Source: Siphonodentalium dalli
Taxonomy: Eukaryota > Mollusca > Scaphopoda > Gadilida > Siphonodentaliidae
Assembly (NCBI GenBank): GCA_032622095.1
Contig: CP136068.1
Coordinates: 60,162,025-60,226,024 of the forward strand
Reading direction: 5' to 3'
Length of the DNA: 64,000 bases
A program made the translations under genes and the position numbers. The notes under the pieces were generated by a model. The model saw only the letters and a list, made by a program, of their open reading frames with translations. It was not told the origin of the DNA and did not search any database. Position 1 is the stretch's first letter. Each line of letters begins with the position of its first letter. This document shows, piece after piece, positions 11,660-22,050 of the stretch.

Positions 11660-13940
11660 AGATAAAATACAAGACAGATACCTCATGACAATACCTCATA
11701 TGACTTTTCTTTTTATCATCAAGCACTTGATGACTATGCTGCAATCAAAGCTTCTAGGACTGAGAAGACAGCATTAGTGGTTGATATTCAAAAAGTGAAG
11801 CATTCAATTTCAACGCTAAATGAAGGGAAAGCCGAGGATATTTTTGGACATTCTGCCGAAGACTTTCGATATGATAGTGACAATTTTATATTCATATTAA
11901 CTGAATTAATCAACGTGATACTTCAGCATAACACTATTCCGACTGCATTGAAAACTGGTCTTCTCAACCCTATCTACAAGAACAAAGGCGAAAAAAATAA
12001 TTCTGGAAATTACAGAGGAATAACTGCTACCTGTCCTATTTAAAATTATTGAAGTTATCATTCGCGACGAGCTTAGGAAATACACTTTACCTGAACAATC
12101 ACCTTTACAAAGAGGTTTCACAGCAAATGCTTCTCCTTTAAATGGTGCACTCTTGTTAGAGAAAGCAATCAGGGAGCAACATGACAACAAAACAGTAGTA
12201 TATATTGCCTTACTCGATGCCAAGTCAGCTTTTGACGTTGTTTGTAAAGAAATTCTTCTTCGGAAAACTTTTATTACATCAACTGACTACAACACATGGT
12301 CTATTGTTGATGATCTTCATTCTGACTGTTCTTCTGTCGTCAAATGGGCATCCAAGAAATCTGCAAGTTTCCAAATAGGCGTGCGGCAAGGCGTAATTTT
12401 GAGCGCCGATCTTTACAAACTTTATATTAATGATCTCCTACAACGTTTATCTGATCAACACCTGGTGATATTGCCCTTGTGAGCTCAAACGTCACTGATC
12501 TACAAACTCTCATTAATGTGGCATACCAGTATAGCTGACAACACCGGTATTTGCTCCAACCTAAGAAGAGTGTCATTATCAAAGTATCCCAACGTGGAAA
12601 GAAGAAGCATCCAGTTGAATCCTTCACTATTGACAACATAAATATGCCCAATGTTGACTCATCCTCACATTTAGGAATTATTCGTGCAACATCTATCAAT
12701 AAAACTCTCCTGGAAACAATAAACAACAATATCAAAAAGGCTCGTCGGACTGCTTATGTTCTTATGCCTCTTGGATTCCATGGTGAGAATGGCCTGGATC
12801 ATCAAACATGTATACATCTATTTAATATTTATGTAGCTCCTGTTTTAACTTATGGATGTGAAGTTTTAATTCCATCTCCGAAGCATGTGAAATTATTGGA
12901 GTGCTTCCAAAAGAAATTTATCAAACAGATTTTAATACTATCAAATGCAGTTGCAGACCCGGTTGTATATATTTTATCGGGACTTTTACCTATTCAGGGA
13001 CAAATCGACAAAAAAGTACTTGTTTTATTCAACAATGTTTGTAGACAACCTGACTCTGCCATTGAAAAAAACGCTCGCCCATCGTCAACTTCTACTTAAA
13101 GATGTCAACAGCAATAGTTGGTTCTCAGAGGTCCGAAAGCTATTTCTAAAATATGATTTATCGTGCATATATGAGGAACTAACATCACCACACAGCAAAG
13201 AGGAATGGAAACATCTAGTGAAGAAAGCAGTTAAATTGTACTGGAAAGATAGGATTGTCGCTGAAGCTGCTTTCTACAGTACTTTATTTTAATTCATATT
13301 CGTATAATCCTGGGATAGTCAACCAGCTTCTGAAGACCCGCAGTGAGCAACATCGATCCTGTTACAAACTATCAACCAAATTTCGACTTGTGACAAACTT
13401 TAGTACATACTCACTCGGTATACGCCAACAGCGATACAATAAAAACTCAACTTCTGATATATGCTTGCTGTGTAATGAGGAATCTGAAACCATACAACAC
13501 TTTCTACTGCACTGTACATATTTACAACCTGTCAGAGATCGGACACTCCCTCTAGTAGCTGAATGTTATCAGATTATATTCACTTCTGAATTCAAACTGT
13601 GTACAGATGAAATAAAAGTACAATTCCTGACAGATCCTTCATCACTACCTGGCATAGAGACTGCTGATATCCACACTATTGAGGACCTGCATCATCACTC
13701 ATCCGACCTCTGTTACTACCTTCATTGTGTACGATACAGAACACTGTCTGCAAAAAAGTAACTTTTATAAATTAATACATCTGCGAATGCTGAATCTGCA
13801 CGTCTCCACCAAATCTTTGTTTTATCTAAGTATTATTTTAGGCTGTACATATGTATAGACCACAGTTAAGTGCGGATTTTACTCGCAACACGAGGTTGTC
13901 CTAAACGGACGGATCGATAGCTAGAAGAAGAAGATAACTC
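11660..13940 (+). pseudogene. Degenerate non-LTR retrotransposon (reverse transcriptase plus C-terminal zinc knuckle)
   Basis: Successive plus-strand frames encode parts of one protein: 11777-12043 (TALKTGLLNPIYKNKG, then NYRGIT), 12153-12482 (YIALLDAKSAFDVV with the first catalytic Asp, then VRQGVILSADLYKLYINDLL), 12551-13099 (YVAPVLTYGCEVL) and 13255-13761 with a C-x2-C-x8-H-x4-C knuckle (CLLC...HFLLHC). These are the order and spacing of a non-LTR polymerase. Several frameshifts and stops separate them. The (Y/F)ADD catalytic box is damaged: near 12467-12490 only a GDIALV remnant is readable, after a frameshift and small deletion. No endonuclease is seen, so it is 5' truncated. It ends in (GAA)n at about 13924-13935. 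It cannot encode an active enzyme. Confidence 0.85.
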
Positions 13941-14109
13941 TATATATCCCGTCTACGCTCACGCTTTACGAAGTCCAGCGCGGTATGCGGCTTATACGGA
14001 CCCTGGCTATTACGGACCCTGGCTCTTACGGACCCTGGCTTTTACGGACCACCGGCTGATACGGACCCTGGCTTATACGGACCCCGGCTCATACGGACCT
14101 CAATTAAAA

Positions 14110-14480
14110 TATGCAATTTTCAAACTTATATTTATGAATTTAATATATAATTATGATTGTCTTTTCACACATATATCTGTATTAATTGAGAATTTCGGTG
14201 ATTTTTTTGGTGATTTTCAAACTTATATTTATGAATATAGCTGATTTTTTCAGTGATTTTCAAACTTATATTTATGAATTTAATATATAATTATGATTGT
14301 CATTTTACACATATCTGTATTAATTGAGAATTTTGGTGATTTTTTTGGTGATTTTCAAACTTATATTTATGAATTTAACCGATTTTTTCCCAACTTATAT
14401 TTATGAATTTAATATATAAGTATGATTGTATTTTCACACATATATCTGTATTAATTGAGAATTTCGGTGATGTTCTGGCT
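14110..14480 (+). repeat. AT-rich tandem repeat inside the foldback element
   Basis: ATTTTCAAACTTATATTTATGAATT recurs four or more times with TAATATATAATTATGATTGT, CACACATATATCTGTATTAATTG and GGTGATTTTTTTGGTG in a rough period of 120-180 bp with internal deletions. Confidence 0.8.
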
Positions 14481-14520
14481 TGAAAAAGCATTTATTGAAT
14501 CGCGTTAATTAATCTCTTCA

Positions 14521-14990
14521 TCGTTGTGTAAACACGCGCGTGTGACCCCTTTATGTCGTTGTATAAACAGACACGCGGTGATAAATGGTCAGTGAATGGT
14601 GATCAGGATGAATCCACTGAGTTTGATTTGTTACGAAAACATGTTAGTAAAAACACAACTTGTTTCAACTGATTTATTGTCCCTTGTATACACACTCGTG
14701 TGTGATCCCTCATATTGTTTTATAAACAGACACGCGATGATGAATGGTCAGTGAATGGTGATCAGGATGAATCCACTGAGTTTGATTTGTTACGAAAACA
14801 TGTTAGTAAAAACACAACTTGTTTCAACTGATTTATTGTCCCTTGTATACACACTCGTGTGTGATCCCTCATATTGTTTTATAAACAGACACGCGATGAT
14901 GAATGGTCAGTGACTGGTGATCAGTATTAATCCACTGAGTTTGATTTGTTATGAAAACATGCTAGTAAAAACACAACTGGTATATATTCA
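14521..14990 (+). repeat. 159-bp tandem repeat, about 2.9 units
   Basis: AGTGAATGGTGATCAGGATG starts at 14591 and 14750 and recurs as AGTGACTGGTGATCAG at 14909: exact 159-bp spacing. The first unit is the most diverged at its left edge. Two adjacent units are nearly identical, suggesting recent slippage or conversion. Confidence 0.9.
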
Positions 14991-16539
14991 ACTGATTTAT
15001 TTTTGACTGGCATAATTCCACAATGACTGCATTGAACCTGAATGTTCTACTTGAGAGCACAACAGCTACTACTCGTCGATGAGGATAACTGCCAGCAAAC
15101 TACTGAAAGAAGCCGCCAAGCTGTACGTCCCAATTTAGATAATGTTCGTCTGATGTAACGTTGTTCCATTTTTGTTATCATATTTTTTGTTATCTCAGTA
15201 TGTATGTTGTCAGTATTTTGATTTTATTTAAATAAACATAAAAAATAAAATTGTATATTTTAATTGAGGTCCGTATGAGCCAGGGTCCGTATAAGCCGAG
15301 GGTCCGTATAAGCCAGGGTCCGTATCAGCCGGTGGTCCGTAAAAGCCAGGGTCCGTATGAGCCAGGGTCCGTAAGAGCCAGGGTCCGTATCAGCCGGCAT
15401 TCTCCAGCGCAATGAAGTTTCACTATTGTTAACCGGCTGTTGACTCATGGAAATGTCGGGCCTGCAAAACGCGTTATTTTTCAAACTAGCTGGCGACTTT
15501 GTGAATTTTGATAGGCGTAACACAGCTTATTGGATAAGCATAGAAAGGCAGTTAATTCGTCGAAATTAATGACAAGTGGTGCAAATTTCAACTTAATGCA
15601 TAGTTTGTTGTGTTTATCTTTGTATACTTTCACAAAATTGGCAGTTTGAACCAATATTAGCAATAGTTTTACCCGTATAGAACGATTAATGGGGATAGAA
15701 CCGAATCGATCGGGAGAGAACCCAAACATTAATCAAAATTCGCGGTTCTTGTCGTTGTTATGACTCGCACAATGAATGTTTCGTTATTAACACGCTCATT
15801 TGTGCCACAGATTGTTATGGGATCGAAAATAACTAATCGAATTATCACCTAGATGCCTCAAAATTGCGTTTTAACTGTCAAAACGTCGTGAAAATGTATA
15901 ATTTCGATCAGCAAGAACCGTCACAAATCAGGCAAGAACCATCACAAACCGGCGATAGAACGATTTCCGATGTAACAGTTCTTACACAGTGATTCTATAC
16001 ATTGCATATTAACATGTCTAATGCACCATGGATCATTTTTACTATCGTCACCACTGACATCACCAGAAATATGGGATTTTTCTCTCACAAACTTGACAAA
16101 AATATTGGCAAAAAATCACTTTTCAGGGTTCGACCATTTGTTCAAGTAAACTGCAACTATCTTTGGTATCAAAGGTGTTTATTGTTTTGGTCTATCTTAA
16201 GTGTGTCACACTGTGATGTTTAAAGACTGAAATGCTCAAGATGGCTTCCAAAATGGCAACCAAATTTGTAAAAAGTTAAAAGTTAACATATCCCGAACAT
16301 TATTCTCTGCGTTATCCGAAAAAGATAGCAAATTGTGACTCACTTGGTTATTTTACGTATTAGTTAATTAACTGACAAATTCGTTCTATCATATTTGTTC
16401 CAGTTCCGTATGGGGCATGACAAATTCATTTTAAAGTTGCAGTATGGAATTTTGCGGAGAACCTCTTTTGTGATTCTGGCCATATTATTGAAAGGAAATG
16501 AGCAGAACTTTGAGACGGAACTGAGATTAATATGTTTAC

Positions 16540-16880
16540 CTGGATTGACTCTATGGTCATGTGTATGGCGAATATGTATACATGTAGCGGCTGTATGGTC
16601 CATGGTGAGGTGAATATGTATACAATGAGTGACTGTATGATCGTGAATATGTATACATAGAGTGACTTTTTGTCATGCGTCGGGTGTAGGTGTATACCTG
16701 GTGTTCATGCATGGTGACTCGTGGCTGTATCGTCATTTGTGGTATGTACGGGTATAACCAAGTATGGCTGCATGATCAGGTGTACGTGTATATAAAGTGG
16801 GTTACTATGTTGTCATTTGTGTGGTGTTTATGTACATATGGAGTGACTTGGGTGGGTTATATCTTGGTGGTAATGGGTGG
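16540..16880 (-). repeat. Degenerate satellite, reverse orientation
   Basis: GTGGTGxxTATGTATACATxGAGTGACT-type units of about 45-50 bp occur here. They are the reverse complement of the units at 17040-18715. Together they form the strand-switching core of the giant palindromic element. Confidence 0.75.
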
Positions 16881-16889
16881 GTTGTATCT

Positions 16890-17019
16890 TGGGTGGCTAT
16901 CGCTTTCGACAATAACTCAAGGGTATGTTAATCAATAAAGAGGTCATGTCAGAGAGTTCTCCATCTTGATGATGGTTATGTAGATGGGGGTGTTAAGCGT
17001 GGAAAGCGATAGCCACCCA
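16890..17019. repeat. 130-bp segment bounded by a perfect 18-bp inverted repeat at the satellite switch point
   Basis: TGGGTGGCTATCGCTTTC at 16890-16907 is exactly mirrored by GAAAGCGATAGCCACCCA at 17002-17019. The 94-bp spacer is unique here by eye. Satellite units point in opposite directions on its two sides, so this segment marks the dyad centre of the surrounding element. Confidence 0.85.
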
Positions 17020-17039
17020 TTAGCACACAGTCATTACAT

Positions 17040-18715
17040 ATATACATAAACACCACAGACATAACAATTTAGTGACCCACTGTATACATGTACACCTGAT
17101 CCATGACCACGGATGACCATACAGCCATGCGTCACAATGCAGGCAAACCGGGTATACTCCTAAACATGACCCATAACCATATAGTCACTCCCTGTATACC
17201 CATTCATCTCACCATTGGTCATAAGGTCACCCCCCTGTATACCTATTCTCCAAACACATGGTCAAATAGACAATCAATATCTACATCAACACCACAACAA
17301 TGGCCATAAAGTCATTCCGGTATACATATGCACCTCACCAATGGCCATATAGCCACTCGCTTCATACTCATACCCTCACCCATGTCACCTGGTATACTCC
17401 TTCATCTGACCTATGGCCATATAGTCACCCCGTGTGTACCTATTCAAAACATTCATACATGATCATGGTCAATCCTTGTATACATATTCGCCTCAACATT
17501 GGCCATGTCACTCATTGTATCCCTATTTGTCACACCATAGCCGAACAGCCACTCAAGATATACTAATACACCCCATCCATGTCACTATAGTCACTCCATG
17601 TATGCATGTGCACCTCATCCATGGCCATATAGCCACTCGCTATATACACATATCCCTCGCCCATGACAATAAAGCAACACGTGTTATACTGGTATAACCT
17701 ACACATGACCATACCGCCACGAGTCACCAAACAGGAGCACCAGGTATACCCATACGCCTGACACATGACCATTTAGTCACCCCCTGTATAGATGTTCATT
17801 ACATTTGTGATCATACAGTCACTACTGTCTTGTATACCTACATGTTCTCATCTCACTATTAACCAGACAGTCAATACTTGTATACCTATTTGACACACAT
17901 AGTCATATAACCACTCGATATACATATGCAGCTCACCCTAGACTATAGATTTACTCCAGGTATACATGTAAACCTCACTAATGGCCATTCAGCCCTTCCA
18001 GATATACAAAAAAACCACACACACGACCTCTCAAACACTCCATACTTGCATATACACCTCACACATGACAATTCAGCAATTCACTGCATAATCATACACG
18101 CCATCCATGATAATACAGCTAAGCCGTATACACCCACAAATGATAATACATCCACGAGATATATAAATATACATCCCACCATTACCACACGGACACTCCC
18201 TATATAACCACACCCTCGATAATGTCCACCCAGCTTACTCCAGGTATTCATATTCAATCATGACCGTACAATTATTCCATGTATACCTGTACACATTACC
18301 CGTAACCATAAAATCACTCCCTATTTATCCACACACCCCATCCATGATCATACAGACAACACATGTACATACCTCTCAGGACCTTACAGTCACTCCATAT
18401 ATACATAATCAACACATAGATGACCATGTAGCTATATCCACACACCACACCAATGACCATACAGGTACACCGGTTGCACCCGTACTGAATATACACAATC
18501 ATACACCATAGAGTCACTCCATGCATACCGATTGACCTCACACCTGACCATGACCTCTCCCTGTATACCTAGATGCATCTTACCATGGACAACCCACTAA
18601 TAACCATATAGTCACTCATTGTATACCTACTCACATTGATCAGTCATGACATACAATAACTCCCTGTATACCTATTCACCTCACATATGATCATAGAGTA
18701 ACTCCCTGGCTATGA
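17040..18715 (+). repeat. Degenerate ~45-50-bp satellite array
   Basis: Units follow CACCTCACxCATGACCATATAGTCACTCCCTGTATACCTATT. Roughly 35 diverged copies fill this stretch, with the TATAC and CATGACCATA words best kept. Several overlapping ORFs in all frames come from this repetition and encode nothing. Confidence 0.85.
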
Positions 18716-20069
18716 TCTTGGCATCCACACTGTATCATGTTGACATTTTTTTTATCATAATGGACCAGAATAGCCAAAGATTATGATCCATCTCAGTTCT
18801 GTATCAAAGGTTCTCAGCAAAATTGCATACTTTAAAATGAATTTGTCATGCTCCAAAAGGAACTGAGACAACCAGAATAGAACATGTAGTTGTCAGTTAA
18901 TTAAATAACATGTATAATAACCAAGTGAGTCACAATATGCTACCTTTTCGGATAATGCAGAGAATGTTCGGGATATATGTAAAAAATTAACATTCTACAA
19001 ATTTGGTTGCCATTTTGGAAGCCATCTTGAGCAATTCAGTCTATAAACACTGTAGTGTGATACATTTAAAATAGACCAAAACAATAAACACCTTTCAATC
19101 CAAAGATTTTACCTGAAAAAATGGTCCAAACCTGAAAAGTGAATTTTTGCCCATATTTATGTCAAGTTTTTGAGAGAAAAGTCCAATATTTTTGACGATG
19201 TCAGGGGTGACAATAGTAACAATTAACCATGGTGCATCAGACATGTTAGTATTCAATGTATAGAATGCAGAATAGCCAATTTTATACATCAACCACAACT
19301 TGTAAGCGATTGCAGGACACGCTGGTGTAATATTTACCATTTTCCATATTTTGGCGGCCATATTGGCAGCCATTTTGAGCCAAAGTAAGAATTTTGGTTC
19401 CAGTGATTTGGAATATTAATAGTTAATGATATGCCTCACTTACATTACACAGTTCTGTTCATTTCTTGTTGAAATATGACTAGAATCCCAATTGTGATTT
19501 TTTGTGAAATTTTATACCGCATTCTGTAAAATCGAATTTTTGAGGGATCGGAAGGGGTTAGGACCCCAATAATTGGATAATTCTTTGCTCCAATGATCAG
19601 TTAATATACATAACACAAAATAAAGTTGCATTACTCAACCAGTTCCAAACAGCATGAATTGATCTAGAAGACATTTGTGAACAAATGTTATATTTTCAAC
19701 TTCCGGTGGCCATTTTGGCGGCCATCTTGGATGGTAAGTTTAAATTTTGGCTTAAAATGTGTCATTATGTCTCAGCTTCATGAAAATATATACATTTGTA
19801 TACATTTTACAAGATTTTCCCGCTATAATTTGCATAAACTGACTTAGGGTCTGGGCTGAAAAACGGCGGCCATGATGGACGCCATTTTGTCTGGAGTCTA
19901 AACGGCCACTTTTTTTTCTTGTTAACATTGCTTAAAAGTTGAAGGACATAATAAGGAACAAAATGAGTGGGGTGAAGTTAAGTCCCAGGGGGGGTGCAAG
20001 GGTACCCCTATTAGCTCCCGGACTATTGGTAGCTTTGCCACATTTCAAAGAGTAAAGACTTGTACTTTA

Positions 20070-20586
20070 TTGGACCACATGATGGTTTCTGAGGATAAAG
20101 CCATTTCTAGTCTGAGTGCATTAACGAAAACGGCGACTCAAAAAAAGCCTCACCCGCCAGTAATTCGCATTCAAATAGTGATATCAAATTATACGTGCTT
20201 CAAGACACTAAAAGTTTATCTGAAACAAACCGAAACTCAGAGAAAAAGTTCACAACTATTTGTCTCTCACAAAACATTTAAGTCAGTTTGCAGCACATCT
20301 ATTGCACGATGGTTAAAAAGTATTGAACATTGAAACAACAAATTTCGGAGCACATTCTTTTCGAGACTCAAGTGCCTCAGCAGCATTTAATGCAGGCATG
20401 TCTCTACAAGCAATAATGAAGGTCACACATTGGTCTTCTGCCGTGACATTTTACAGTTTTACTATCAAACACAGTCTATGCCTTCTCTTGCAGTATCTGA
20501 CGTTATTCTGCAACAACACCAAACAGATTGAAGGAAATGTCTGTCTGATGGTCAATGAATATTCAAGTTTTGTGGGAAAGTTGTAA
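20070..20586 (+). pseudogene. Tyrosine recombinase remnant (DIRS/Crypton-like)
   Basis: Two plus-strand frames, 20070-20333 and 20323-20586, join by a frameshift near 20325. The second reads TTNFGAHSFRDSSASAAFNAG, then IMKVTHW and TFYSF. AHSxR followed about 25 residues later by (H/A)W is the box II region of tyrosine recombinases from eukaryotic YR transposons. Aligned to the usual WSS..TF..FY pattern, the catalytic tyrosine position appears to hold threonine, with a tyrosine three residues earlier. The box I arginine is not evident. I call it inactive; clade is unresolved. It lies between the giant element's end (20025) and the IFT46 3' end. Confidence 0.6.
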
Positions 20587-20673
20587 AAGTGTTATCATTA
20601 AATGATGGAATTTATTCAATTGTCTTTTGTTATTGTTCAAACTTCTTTCAACATGAGGAGTGAATGTAGATTT

Positions 20674-20856
20674 GGGAAAAAATACCCCCCTCCTCCTAGC
20701 ATCCCGAACATAGCATCCCTTCGGGATGCGACTGGAGGAGAGAGATTTTTTCATACATCGGAATGAACAACAATATCATTCATTCCGATATCTGAAAAAA
20801 TCCCTCTCCTACAGTTGCATCCCTTCAGGGTGCTAGGAGGAGGGGGTATTTTCCCC
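20674..20856. repeat. Large hairpin MITE (183 bp)
   Basis: GGGAAAAAATACCCCCCTCC on the left is mirrored by GGAGGGGGTATTTTCCCC on the right, and the arms run almost to the centre (CATCGGAATGA / TCATTCCGAT). The left arm has about 20 extra bases, including a small internal hairpin GCATCCCTTCGGGATGC. If transcribed in the IFT46 3' UTR it would form a long double-stranded stem. Confidence 0.85.
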
Positions 20857-21197
20857 TTCAAATTGATAGTTTGAAATTGAGATTATTTGAAAATTCACAA
20901 ATAAAGATGAGCAGTAACATCTTGGATAATCTATCTGTATGCAGAAGATAGGATATCAAAACACAATGAAAATACAAATTTGTTAATATTCAGTCAAAGA
21001 GCAAATGAAAAAAAACCTTTTTCCTTCACATACAATGGCTGGATCAATGAGTCATATGGTGAACATAAAACCTTAACAATTATAGTTGTCTTTATGAGAT
21101 TGATGAGATGAGGAATGTAGTTCATAGATTCATCTACACCATCATCCGTAGCCTGCAGCATTTGGATCCAGGTGCAAATCAGGTGGCTGCAACTTCG

Positions 21198-21305
21198 TCA
21201 GTAGCCTGGAACATCGGGATCCAGGAGCCCAACAGGTGGCACATCCATCGGTCCCCTCTTCAGACTATTGTCGAGTTTATTATCTTCAGCAAGAGACTGG
21301 AAGTG
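21198..21305 (-). CDS. IFT46: IFT46 terminal coding exon D with stop codon
   Basis: This is the proposed last coding exon, 108 bp including the stop. The acceptor is tgtttatgcag|CAC. It reads HFQSLAEDNKLDN, then a divergent tail ending DPDVPGY and TGA at 21198-21200. HFQSL continues the conserved FKNSQ|HFKAL junction of IFT46 in the correct phase. The remaining tail is weakly conserved in this family, so its assignment rests on the junction, the splice site and the reading frame. Just past the stop, the sequence repeats a diverged copy of the last codons (GGATCC..GCAGGCTAC), which looks like a short duplication within the 3' end. The nearest minus-strand AATAAA I see is at 20611-20616, but transposon-derived sequence lies between it and the stop. 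Confidence 0.78.
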   Translation of the reverse strand, partial: HFQSLAEDNKLDNSLKRGPMDVPPVGLLDPDVPGY

Positions 21306-21752
21306 CTGCATAAACAAACATATTCAGTCATTAACATCAGCTTATATATTTTTAGCTGCTCACAGAATAAATTGTAGCAGAGTGCTCTTTATTCACTGGA
21401 TGACTAGAATGTATCTGACGTACATCGGACCCTGGTATATTCACAGTTGAATTTCTCCAAGTGTCTTTTTGTTTGACTGAATTTGATTCGATCAATCATG
21501 TTGTGTGTGGGTATTTGGAGATATTTGAGCAAATCTTGTGGATTGGAATTGTTCCAGAAGAGTAACTTGTAATTTAAAGTATGACATGGACCTCGTTTAC
21601 TCTTACTTATGGACTTTAGTTATACTTACAAATATAAAGTGCGAAATGTTGACCAGGTGAGACTTCAATTTGCAATTTGGGTTTGTTTTACATGAGTATT
21701 AAATTGATCTCTCATTCTGCATGACCTTATCTACTATGGGTTCTGGTAACTT

Positions 21753-21797
21753 CAATCTGTATCTAGGTCTCCCATTGGGAGACCTAGACACAGATTG
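21753..21797. repeat. Perfect-type hairpin, 22-bp arms
   Basis: CAATCTGTATCTAGGTCTCCCA is followed after one base by TGGGAGACCTAGACACAGATTG, one mismatch in 22. It is similar in build to the tip of the hairpin MITE at 6418-6583 (GTCTCC / GGAGAC), although the flanks differ. Confidence 0.85.
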
Positions 21798-21839
21798 ATG
21801 GTCAAGATGGTGATGTGCACCCATTGGACACCTCGATTA

Positions 21840-22050
21840 TGCATTGTGTCGTCTGCCAATATGAGACTGGCAGCCAAACCCTGATTTTTGGCTAATGCTT
21901 GTTTTCGAGTATAAAGTTTTTTCGCAGCGGATTCTGATGGTCTAGGGTCCCCTTCTAAAGAATCTACCGGCTGACACTGGGTCAGCCTTGGGGAATTGAG
22001 AAATCGGGATAAACAAAGATGGTGGTCAAAATGGCCAAATGTGTCAAAAC
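21840..22050 (+). repeat. Dispersed repeat shared with 31865-32075 and 44890-45060 (minus)
   Basis: CAGCCAAACCCTGATTTTTGG, TGCTTGTTTTC, GCGGATTCTG and GAAATxGGGxTAAAxxAAGATGG occur in the same order at 31885-32030 and, inverted, at 44920-45060. No coding frame is shared among the copies. Confidence 0.75.

Larger units (their letters stand above)
13982..15402. mobile_element. 1.42-kb foldback element with TIRs built of 16-bp tandem units
   Basis: Flanking TCCAGCGC at 13974-13981 and 15403-15410 is a perfect 8-bp target duplication. The left arm holds seven and the right arm eight copies of a unit ending TACGGACC (consensus CTGGCTxATACGGACC), pointing inward from both ends. The outermost copies, GGTATGCGGCTTATACGG and GAATGCCGGCTGATACGG, differ slightly. 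The interior is non-coding: repeats of TTTTCAAACTTATATTTATGAA at 14110-14470, then 159-bp units. An 8-bp duplication points to hAT, P or a related superfamily; the TIR of short tandem units is the foldback style. Confidence 0.88.
8765..15991. mobile_element. 7.2-kb TIR element nested in the left arm
   Basis: GTTACATCGGAAATCGTTCT at 8765 is mirrored at about 15957-15976, and the match continues inward for about 75 bp (GTGATGGTTCTTGCCTGATTT). The right end has about 15 extra bases, so in reverse complement it starts CACTGTGTAAG. The flanks both read ATTCTAT (8758-8764 and 15992-15998). The uninterrupted arm at 19250-19275 has a single ATTCTAT at the same place, which proves insertion with a 7- or 8-bp target duplication. 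Both subterminal zones are studded with GGTTCT/AGAACC motifs (9199-9240, 15668-15760, 15905-15945). No transposase is recognisable; the interior contains the retroelement at 11660-13940 and the foldback at 13982-15402. A hAT-like or related superfamily is possible. Confidence 0.75.
8001..20025. mobile_element. Giant palindromic (long-TIR) element with satellite core, interrupted by a nested 7.2-kb insertion
   Basis: The left end TAGTCCGGGAGCTAATAGG (8001) is mirrored by CCTATTAGCTCCCGGACTA ending at 20025. From there inward the two arms are reverse complements for about 1.2 kb: 8001-8764 joined to 15992-about 16475 on the left, 20025 down to about 18800 on the right. Landmarks include the AAGATGGCCGCCAAAATGG block and the GACAAATTCATTTTAAAG block. 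The interior is a satellite that changes strand around 16890-17019. Immediately outside, 12-bp sequences TTAGTCGCTTTG and TTGGTAGCTTTG match at 9 of 12 positions, a possible old target duplication. No transposase was found. Without the nested insertion it would be about 4.8 kb. A solo piece of the arm lies at 26640-27330. Confidence 0.75.

Noticed and set aside
17103-18541. Series of ORFs rich in His, Thr and Tyr
   Set aside because: They follow the ~50-bp satellite units and exist in competing frames on both strands.
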